From Codonopsis lanceolata (lineage: Eukaryota; Streptophyta; Magnoliopsida; Asterales; Campanulaceae): a stretch of DNA of 64,000 bases. This document shows, in pieces, positions 55,994-64,000 of this stretch (position 1 is its first letter; each line of letters begins with the position of its first letter). A program made the position numbers and the translations under genes. The notes below the pieces were generated by a model. It was not told the DNA's origin and made no database searches. It worked only from the letters and a program-made list of their open reading frames with translations. The stretch is from the NCBI GenBank assembly GCA_013146195.2, contig CM028377.1, positions 169,797,824-169,861,823 of the forward strand, written 5' to 3'.

Positions 55994-57242
55994 CATGAAA
56001 GAAGCTCAAGGGGCTGCGGGCCTATACTACTGATATATCCACGATTTATGAGTTGCCCCCCTTGCAGGCCAAGTGTTTGATGGAGGAGACCCGCCTGTCA
56101 ATGTTTATGAGAGTTGTGGGGTCCTTCCATAGCTACATGTCGATACATGAAGTCCTGAGGGAGTATTGGTGGGACACCACCCATACTTTTCATTTTAGCT
56201 GGGTGGAAGCCACCATGATACTATGTGACTTTGCTGCTATCACCGGTATTCCCACTGGGGTTGGCATGCATTTGACTTTGGATTTTAACCTCCGACACCA
56301 ACATGAGGTAGTTGAGGAGTTACTGGGCTTTGAGCCGGAGTATGAGAGCACTGATGAGATATGCATCCTTAGTTTGAAAGCCTGACTTGAAGTGAATGTG
56401 GGGCTTGTTGATAATGATGATGATGAGGCAGTGGCACACTTGACCAGAGCTTTTCTATTTTTATTTTTAGGGAGGACCCTTCTTGTGAACTCGTCCACCA
56501 CTCTGCGAGTATCTGTTCTTGGATGTCTCCGCGACTTGTATCGGATATCTGAGTTCGATTGGGGACAGGCCGGCTTAGCAGAGCAATATTTTTTGATGAA
56601 CCATGCCTGTCGCAACAATTCTCCCAACCTTACTGGTTTTTCTGTTGCTTGGGAGGTAACTGCTTAATTTATTTTTATGTATCTTTCTTCTTTTTTTGAT
56701 ACCCACTTGTCCAATATATGTATCATCTAATTACTTTATGTCTCTTCTCTTGCAGGTTTGGGCCTATGCAATTTTTGATTTCGCACCATTTCCCCTTCGA
56801 CGACAGTTTCAGACACCTCCTTTCTTTAGAGAGTATCTAACTAACAATCGGGTAAAGACCGAGTGGAGCGCTTCTAAACTTCCAAAGGAGTTTGTACGAG
56901 AGAGAGGATCGCTCATTCTCGTATAGATCTGGTCAACCTTACCCCCTGGAGGGGTTTATCTGGCTTCCACTTGACTACTCTGGAGATGAGTAGTCGTCGC
57001 ATCCTGATGGTGTCCATTATGCACGATTTGCTGTATTTGGGGGAGCATGTGAATAGACAACATTATCTCTTCCATGTGGCCCCAGTGACACCACCACCTC
57101 CGCCACCAATGGTGACCGTCCTGGACCTTTTGTCCCATCGGTATCAATGCCTGGCCCGGTATGTTGTACCTCCCGAGGCATTTCTTGTTATGCCATATGT
57201 AGAGTTTCTGAGGATGGTGCTGCACCCTATCCCAGCTGTAGC
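55994..57242 (+). pseudogene. Antisense PMD (plant mobile domain) gene of Tat-D, upstream exons
   Basis: One exon to 56655 and a second from 56756 to the LINE-2 border, separated by a clear 100-base intron (GTAACT...TTGCAG, 56656-56755) that keeps the frame. Protein: YELPPLQAKCLMEETRLSMF, SFHSYMSIHEVLREYWWDTT, then the PMD signature HTFHFSWVEATMILCDFAAI followed by TGIPTG, later VSVLGCLRDLYRISEFDWGQ and, after the intron, VWAYAIFDFAPFPLRRQFQT. Damage: TGA at about 56383 and a frameshift near 56920. PMD proteins are known from plant genes and from gypsy and Mutator-like elements; their activity is unknown. Here it runs antisense to the element. Confidence 0.7.
56656..56755 (+). other. Intron in the antisense PMD gene
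   Basis: GGGAG|GTAACTGC ... CTCTTGCAG|GTTTGG, T-rich, 100 bases. Removal joins WE to VWAYAIF in frame. It can survive retrotransposition only because the gene is antisense to the element RNA. Confidence 0.8.
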
Positions 57243-57429
57243 TTTTTTTTTTTAAAGGAAACATGGGCGGCACCCTGCTAGAATTTATAGAAGAAAAAAA
57301 ATACAAACTTGAGGGGGACATCCAACCTTGTCCTTATAGATGGGATGACAAAGGAGCCTGACCTCGAAAAAGGGAAATACAAAGCAACTACAAAAAATAG
57401 AAAGCTTGAAAAGAAAACCAACAGAAGAG

Positions 57430-58430
57430 CTAATTGGAGCGCCTAATATACGGAGTGCCATTCTTATCCAGGATGAAAGAACCACGAATGCGGGAGGGAA
57501 GATCTTGAACAAAAGTATAATTAGAATTAACAGAAGAATCACATCCCAAGTTGACTAAATGATCCGCAATACTGTTAGCCTGTCTGAAACAATGCATAAC
57601 CTGAAAATCCATCTCTTTATGAATATCCATAACCTACTGAATAATAGACCAACACCGCCAATGAGGCTTATAGCCATTAATGAGACAACCAACAAGAACC
57701 TTAGAGTCCAACTCAACAATAGCCCTACGAAAACCCGAGTCACGAAGCCAACGAACCCTGTGAAGTAAAGCTTTTGCCTCAGCAATAGTACTAGAAACAA
57801 TCCCATAAAAATCAGAATAAGTATAGATAAGAGTACCTTTGGGATTACGAATAATACCTCCACCCCCACTATTACATGGATTACCACAAGAGGCCCTATC
57901 TAAATTAAGCTTAACCAAATTAAGGGGAGGATTAATCCATTTAACCATCTTGAATCGCGAACAGGAAGGAAGACCTGCATTACTGGACTTGGAAGCCTTA
58001 ATAGTCTTTAGATCATAATTATTAGAAGCGATAATACCCATCAAAGAATGACCTTGACTATCAAAGAGAATCGAGTTCATGTTTTTCCAAAGATGCCAAA
58101 GAATGAGACAAGGAAAAAGAATGTGAACAATGGACGGGGATGGCTGGAGCCACCAAGACATGCAACACTGATGTATAGAAGAGTAACAAGATCTCATCTG
58201 ATGTTCAACACTAAAGAAGGACCAAGTATGCTTAGGGCTGTAAAGAAAGACATGGTTAAATGTCTCAATATTACCCGTAGAGCCGCAACAACATTTGGAA
58301 ACCATATGAAACCCCTTTTATGAGACCCTCGTCAATGGGTAATCTATGTTGTAAGAGGCACCAAAGGAACATACTTATATGTTTTGGAACTTTGTGATTC
58401 CAATAAAAATGTGATTTAGAAACTTGTAAG
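57430..58430 (-). pseudogene. LINE-2 zf-RVT end and RNase H
   Basis: Frame 57634-58305 and its continuation to 57430. zf-RVT remnant (CCCGSTGNIETFNHVFLYSP), then RNase H: LNLDRASCGN (usual DGA changed to DRA), STIAEAKALLHRVRWL, RAIVELDSKVLVGCL, and after a stop at 57634, FRQANSIADHLVNLG. All four acidic residues remain, but a stop separates the last. Confidence 0.8.
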
Positions 58431-59346
58431 TGGTGCCAGGCCGAAGTAATGGAGAAGCAACCATTAGAAGATAGAGTCCAGCAAGGAGTTTCGTCCTGGT
58501 CATTAAGATAAAGATTCTAGTCTCAAATGCGATGTAAGTCTTGAGGAGAAATGAGAGAGGCAGCAATAGGATCCAACTAAGAGGAATCAAGAAAAAGCTC
58601 ACGCACAGAAGTAACATCATGACCAGTGGGCTTCGAGACAGGACCACCATCAAGCCACCCATCGAACCAAGGAGAACACATCCCACAACCCATAAGCCAT
58701 TTTAAATGACGTTCAACAAAAGGACGGATATCAAGCATACGACACCAAATATGAGAGCCCCGAGATATAATTTGAACTGGATGAACATGAGGGCAATATT
58801 TAGCTTTCAAAAATCTGGACCACAACGAATCTTGAGTACGAAATCGCCACCAAATACTAGCTGAATAAGTATGATTGATATCACTAAGTGATGCCAGGCC
58901 AAAGTAATGGAGAAGCAACCATTAGAAGATAGAGTCCAGCAAGGAGTATCGTCCTGATCATTAAGATAAAGATTCTAGTCCCAAATGTGATGTAAGTCTT
59001 GAGGAGAAATGAGAGAGGCAGCAATAGGATCCAGTTGAGAGGAATCAAGAAAAAGCTCACGCACAGAAGTAACATCATGACCAGTGGGCTTCGAGACAGG
59101 ACCACCATCAAGCCACCCATCGAACCAAGGAGAACACATCCCACAACCCATAAGCCATTTTAAATGACGTTCAACAAAAGGACGAATATCAAGCATACAA
59201 AACCAAATATGAGAGCCCCGAGATATAGTCTGAACTGGATGAATATGAGGGCAATATTTAGCTTTCAAAAATCTGGACCACAACGAATCTTGAGTACAAA
59301 ATCACCACCAAATACTAGCTGAATAAGCACGATTGATATCACTAAG
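58431..59346 (-). repeat. 458-bp tandem duplication in LINE-2 ORF2
   Basis: 58431-58888 and 58889-59346 are near-identical (TGCCAGGCC(G/A)AAGTAATGG through GATTGATATCACTAAG). 458 is not a multiple of three. Both copies encode the RT-zf-RVT linker (DSLWSRFLKAKYCPHVHPVQ, then GGSPVSKPTGH-like codons in the opposite frames). Confidence 0.93.
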
Positions 59347-60920
59347 AGAACGAATACCCATGCCTCATTCAGAAATAGGAGAGCAACAAGTTTTCCACGC
59401 CACCTAGTGAGACTTCTGCTTTCCATCAAGATACCCCATAAAAAATTAGCCAACATTTTATCAATCACTTTAATGATGACTTTAGGAGAATCCAGAGCAG
59501 CTAATTGATAAGTTGTGATAAATTGAAGAACATGATTAATAAGAGTAATCCTCCCATTCGTAGACAAAAAATTCCCAGTCCAAGAAGAAATGCGAGATTG
59601 TAATTTGAGAATTAACATATCAAAGTATTTCTTAAGCTTATGACCAAAAAATAAAGGGCATCCAAGGTAAAGCACATGGAATTCTTTTCGGCTATAACCC
59701 AAAGAATCAGAAATAGAAGTAATGCGGTTAACATGAATCTTGGGAGAAACCGTAAAGCTACTTTTACCCGAATTGATTTGCTGACCCGAGCATCTTTCAT
59801 ATTGGAAGAAAATATCAATATGCTTAATTATAGAATGGTGACTACCATTACAAAAAATAATAATATTGTCAGCAAAGGCTAGATGAGAAACTACCGGACA
59901 ACCACTAGTCGAGGAAAAAGCCACATGAGGGTAAGCAGAATGCAAGGCATTGAGGTTGCGACTAAGAACTTCAACAGTAATGATGAATAAAGTTGGAGAC
60001 AAGGGATCACCTTGGCAAAGACCTCTTGAGGAATAAAAAAAACAGTAGGAGATCTAGATCCATTAACTAAATAGAGAACCAGTTGTCAGAAATCAGCCTC
60101 CAAATCATGTCTATAAAGACCTCATTAAAACCAAATCGTCGCAACACTTTAATCAGATAAAGCCAAGAAATTCTATCAAAGGCTTTAGTCATGTCTGATT
60201 TCATAACAATATTGGAACCAGAGATCTTCTTACCAAGGTGCGTCATCAATTCTTGAGCAAGAAGAATATTATCCTGAATGAGACGGCCTTTAACAAATCA
60301 CTTTGATTGATGGAAATAATAGACGGAAGGACCCGAGCCAAATGAAAGGCAAGAATTTTAGAGATCACTTTACTGTTGAAATTACACAAGGTAATTGGAC
60401 GAAAATCCTTGAAAGATTCTAGATGGTCCTTTTTAGGAATGGTAACGATAAGAGTGCTAGTCCAACTTTTCGGTAAAGAAAAACCAGAAACAAACTCCAA
60501 TATAGCATTGTAGAAATCCAGACCTATAATGTCCTAACAGTAAGTGAAGAAGGAACCAGTAAAACCATCCGGACCTGCAGCACTATCACCATCCATGGAA
60601 AAAATGGTGCTCTTAACCTCCTCCATAGAAGGCCATGTTGTGAGTATGTAATTCATGTGATCTGTAGCAATTCGAGGGATAATATTAATTAAATCATTAT
60701 CTTCAATGGCCACAACTTGAAGCTGAGATTCAAAATGCAAAACTGCCTGATGTTTTATGTCATCTTTTGTTTGAAACTCCTGACCATCAGAATCATGAAT
60801 CAAGTATTTATAAAGACATCTACGGGACTGCTTAACCAAGGCATGGAAAAGTTTAGTATTTCCTTCACCTTCTTTAAACCATTTAATCTTAACCTTTTGC
60901 CTCCAATACATCTCTTCCAA
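59265..60920 (-). pseudogene. LINE-2 reverse transcriptase
   Basis: Frames in order: KIKWFKEGEGNTKLFHALVK, SMDGDSAAGPDGFTGSFF (60534-60920); LPKSWTSTLIVTIPKKDHLE and FRPITLCNFNSKVISKILA (60246-60500); NIVMKSDMTKAFDRISWLYL (60067-60249); VSHLAFADNIIIFCNG (59265-60002). The palm motif is F-A-D-N; active L1-type RTs have F-A-D-D, so the second metal-binding Asp is lost. Stops occur between pieces at about 60535, 60250 and 60010. Confidence 0.87.
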
Positions 60921-61144
60921 TTATAAATTATGTCTAAGTTGAGGCTGAGCAAGATTCATGGTAGCCATGTCCTCGGCAGAACTCAAGACTTCAAATAACG
61001 ATTCAAGATGATGAACATCATCTTCAGCCTTTTTAATGATGTTAAAATATTTCCGAAAACATCTTTGTTCCATTGCTTTAAATCCTTCTTGCAAGCCGAG
61101 AGCTTTTTAGCAAAGACATACATATGACGACCCGGAATAGATTG

Positions 61145-61846
61145 CTACCAAATACCCTCAATAAGCGGCAAGAAGAACTGGTGAGAAGTCCAAACATTGA
61201 GAAACCTAAAGGAAGAAGGATCATGAAACTGAAGCTGCCAAACATTGTTACAAAGCATGCGATCTAAACGCTGAAAAATAGACGCATTGCCATCCCTAGA
61301 ATTCCACCAAGTATAGTTGCTACCTGAATAACCCAAATCAACCAAGCCTGAGGCAAAAATACAAGAATAGAAGTTCAAAGCCCCAATATGATCCCAACCA
61401 GAACCACCAAGTTTGTCTTTAGGAGAGAGGATAATGTTAAAATCGCCTCCAACAATCCAAGGGATGGAATCAAAAGTCCCACAAAGCTCCACAAGGTCAG
61501 TCCACAGATCTTGTCTATCATGAATATCACAACTAGAATAGACACGAGAAACATTAACATGAATAGACCACTTGAAATGTTTCACTTGGACAGTAAGATG
61601 CTGAGTCGTGTCATGAAGGATATTGCATGTATAAGAGGATTTAACCATTAACCATATGGAGTTTCGACAATTAGAAAAATAAAGTCTGAACTTTAATATT
61701 TTGGCAATACGAGAAAGATGTCCAACATCAATCATAGGCTCAAACACAAAACTCAAAGAAATATTATGCAGTTTAATAAGACGTTTTAATCTACCAATTG
61801 TAAGATCATTACCGATGCCTCGAATATTCCAAAAAAATGTTAACAA
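61145..61846 (-). pseudogene. LINE-2 ORF2 endonuclease domain
   Basis: AP-endonuclease-like: TFFWNIRGIGND at the start, FVFEPMID where the usual motif has a Glu-Pro, DSIPWIVGGDFNIILSPKDK, NYTWWNSRDGNASIFQRLDR and RFLNVWTSHQFF, where active enzymes have SDHxP/L (here TSHQ, so the catalytic Asp is missing). No ATG in frame; the frame begins with TTG over the ORF1 stop, overlapping it by a few bases. 60921-61144 is the frameshifted link to RT. Confidence 0.8.
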
Positions 61847-63315
61847 CCATAAGAACTAGTGGATTGAATCTGAGCCTTAGATCTTGTAGTGACATTGGAA
61901 GGAGGAATGTTAGATTTACGTTTATTCTTGATGACTGGAATAGAGGAGTCCAGATTAAGTTCATCCATGAAATGAGTATCCTGATCAATGTCCACGATTT
62001 CATCGTCACTAATTCTGTCATCCTCTGATTCAGAATTAAGAGCCTCAAATCGATTAGGAGAAAGAGAAATTCCCTTATCCTGCATGACATTACTAGAATT
62101 TATGGGAATAGAAGTACATACTACCATCTTAGTAATTACAGCAAAATTCAACGCAATTCCAACAGGCTCATCATGAACCATGGTAGGAAGATCACCATCA
62201 TCCTTTTCCTGAACCAAATTAGGAATAACCTTATTCAAATTAGGATAACTTAGGCATGCGTTAATAGGATGAGCCAATCTTGTATGATTTCCATTAATAG
62301 GAGTTGCAACATCAACATTAACTTCATCGATCATATTAGGAATTTTATCATGCTTCTCATCATCAACAATTACAACAGTGGGTCTTGAACAATTCGAAAC
62401 TTGATCAGAATTATGATTAACAGTGGGAGGGATTGTCATGGAGCTAGTAGCATCCCTTTGATTGGCTATAGGAGGCTTTTGATGTTGATCAACAGTATTC
62501 TTTTTAGGTGTCCAACGTGCTGAAAGAGGTTGCGGGCAAGGTTCATGAGAGGTAATGTTAGGGTTCATAACTTTGCAGTTTAGTTCCATATGACCTTGCC
62601 GTGAACAATGATTGCAATGTTTAGGTAGGTTCTCAGCCTCAAGAGGCTACAAAAAACTTGTATAAACTTCACCGCAAACAACCCAAACTCGATGAGGAAT
62701 AGGTTTCATCAGATCAACTTCCACACAAATCCGAGCAATGTTGGGATGAGTTAGAGCAATGGTGGATTGATCCATCATTAGAGGTCTCCAGAACAATGAA
62801 GCAATCGAAAAAACGGTTAATTTATTGAAGAGATGAATAGGTAAACCCGGGAGAGAAAACCAAACGGGGACTATAGAGCTTTCAACATCCGGGCAGAAGT
62901 TTGGTGTCCATTTGAAAACCCTCATAGGGAAGCGACCGAGATACCATTGGTCCTTAATCCATAACCGTTGATAGTCTTCTTCATGGTTCACTTGGATTAG
63001 AACATGTTTCGAATCAAGATGTCTAATCATAATGGTTGCCTTAAGACCGAAAGTATGAAACAGTTTTTTAGTGGCTTCCATCGTAGGCCTACCATGTGAA
63101 AATTTTCCAATCAAAGCATGTTGAAACGACTTGGCTAGATATTCAATGATATCAGGAGAGAGTTTGAGAGAGGGTTCACCTTTGTAAGATGAAGGGGGAA
63201 TGATGAAAGGAAAAGAAGTTGTAGGGTTTGATGGGGAGAAGGAGAGGGCAGCAGCAACGGATTTTGGGAAGCCTGAAGATAAAGGATCCGGTGGAGCCGG
63301 CTGAGGGTCAACCAT
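61840..63315 (-). pseudogene. LINE-2 ORF1 (DUF4283-type RNA-binding protein with zinc knuckle)
   Basis: Start ATG at 63315 (MVDPQPAPPDPLSSGFPK). Residues 80-220 are the DUF4283 region (HVLIQVNHEEDYQRLWIKDQ, RVFKWTPNFCPDVESSIVPV, WFSLPGLPIHLFN). A TAG at about 62645 interrupts; the frame then gives the knuckle CNHCSRQGHMELNC (C-x2-C-x4-H-x4-C) and a low-complexity tail ending TTRSKAQIQSTSSYGC. Plant L1 ORF1 proteins bind the element RNA. Apart from the one stop it is complete. Confidence 0.82.
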
Positions 63316-63375
63316 GCCGCCACCAAAACACGGTGGCTGAACCCTAGAAAAGGGTGCAAAGGATTCCCTTGAGTT

Positions 63376-63933
63376 TAGCAAAAAAAAATTATGAGGTCCC
63401 AGTTGCAACTAGGCGAGCATCTAATGTTGTAGATAGGCCTAGGCCCTCATTATTTGTTCCTGATGCCCAGGCTGACTATTATGTTCCTGCGAGGGATTTT
63501 AGCAGCGTTCATTATTTTCATCGAGGGAGACCTATTGAGGAGGCCTTGCCTGATGTTGACGTCCTAGAGCCGTATCAGATTCCAGATAGGGCACGTGCGC
63601 TATATATTATTTCTCTTTATTTCTGGCATTTGTCATTATTTATCTTTTTCTCTTAAGTGACATCCTTTCTCTCAACAGGTGGACGCTCCATCATATCGCA
63701 AAGTGGTGAAAGCATTTTTTAGCCTTGCCGGGTTATACCAGCGAGCTATGGATGAGATGTCGTGTCGGGGCAACGATACTATCAGCAGGTCCAGAAGCCG
63801 AGGTGATGATGATAACGAGGCCGGCGGCTCGGGTCGCACCAGGTCAAGGGGATGAGAGTATAGGATCGGTGGATCGGGTCCCAGAGTCATGGGTGGAGTC
63901 CTTCAGAGGAGCAGATCAACACGGGCCCGATAG
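63376..63933 (+). pseudogene. Antisense PMD gene of Tat-D, downstream exons
   Basis: Continues the PMD frame after LINE-2: EVPVATRRASNVVDRPRPSL, DYYVPARDFSSVHYFHRGRP, LEPYQIPDRA. An intron follows (about 63595-63678, ending CTCAACAG; the donor is uncertain because the best GT gives the wrong phase). The last exon reads VDAPSYRKVVKAFFSLAGLY, MSCRGNDTISRSRSRGDDD. A TGA at 63853-63855 is early compared with the Tat-B copy, where the codon is CGA; the homologous stop is TAG at 63931-63933. Confidence 0.7.
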
Positions 63934-64000
63934 TTTCTCCTTTCCTTCTTTTTTTTTTTTATCACGAATTGAATTTGTAATGTAATTTACATTTTATTAT
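63934..64000. other. Start of the Tat-D cassette spacer
   Basis: T-rich sequence after the PMD stop, comparable with 6614-6680 in Tat-B. By analogy a DUF7745-like ORF and then minus-strand pol should follow beyond the window. Confidence 0.4.

Larger units (their letters stand above)
57243..63375 (-). mobile_element. LINE-2: near full-length L1-type LINE
   Basis: About 6.1 kb. The poly(A) appears as 11 T at 57243-57253. It contains 3' UTR, RNase H, zf-RVT, RT, endonuclease and ORF1 in order on the minus strand. Insertion is inside the PMD exon: deleting it joins the codons before 57243 to AAAAAAAAATTATGAGG at 63380 in frame. The target-site duplication is short or decayed (TGTAGC left, TTTAGC right). 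Its 3' UTR matches LINE-1 (GAGGTCAGGCTCC, CCCATCTATAAGG). Inactive because of several stops, a changed RT catalytic motif and an internal duplication. Confidence 0.9.

Overview
The window looks like an intergenic, heterochromatin-like stretch of a flowering-plant (eudicot-type) nuclear genome. I found no host gene, rRNA or tRNA. Nearly all of it is assigned to nested transposable elements: Ty3/gypsy of the Tat/Ogre kind, Ty3/gypsy of the Athila kind, Ty1/copia of the SIRE kind, a second Ty1/copia, L1-type LINEs with a C-terminal RNase H, a small Helitron, and long-LTR remnants starting TGTAACAC/TGTGACGA. The AT-rich composition, GT-AG introns and the plant-specific element families point to a plant. 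The species cannot be read from the sequence. A run of 100 N at 35221-35320 is an assembly gap.

Layout. 1-6258: Tat-A (minus strand; its 5' LTR is 4522-6258), a deletion derivative inserted into 6259-20783: Tat-B (minus strand), the longest copy, still showing gag zinc knuckle, protease, G-patch, RT, two RNases H and integrase. Tat-B is broken by LINE-1 (10587-12669), by a long LTR remnant (14552-17868) accompanied by a 615-bp duplication of Tat-B, and by Tat-C. 20784-26315: Tat-C (plus strand), a second copy of the same deletion derivative as Tat-A. 26316-35220: an Athila-like element (minus strand) whose 3' LTR sits in Tat-C. After the gap, 35321-40783: 3' part of a SIRE-like element (plus strand) with an envelope-position ORF and its 3' LTR. 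40784-51794: a minus-strand copia element in three pieces, split by the SIRE LTR, by two nested long LTRs (42831-49982, with an inner solo LTR 44751-47586 flanked by GTATC) and by a Helitron (50119-51556). 51795-64000: Tat-D (minus strand), represented by its 3' LTR and its antisense gene cassette, the latter split by a near full-length LINE-2 (57243-63375).

How the parts work together. In Tat-A, Tat-B and Tat-D the segment between the end of pol and the 3' LTR carries genes in the opposite orientation to gag-pol. One encodes a plant-mobile-domain (PMD) protein and has introns; the other is a DUF7745-like ORF. Because this cassette is antisense to the genomic RNA, its introns are not removed during retrotransposition, which explains how an intron-containing gene can ride in a retroelement. 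Tat-A and Tat-C share the same two internal deletions (gag joined to the protease-RT linker; RT joined to the last part of integrase), so they look like a non-autonomous lineage that would need proteins from Tat-B-like relatives. Every coding region seen is damaged, so the window is a fossil record whose nesting order can be read from restored reading frames and target-site duplications.
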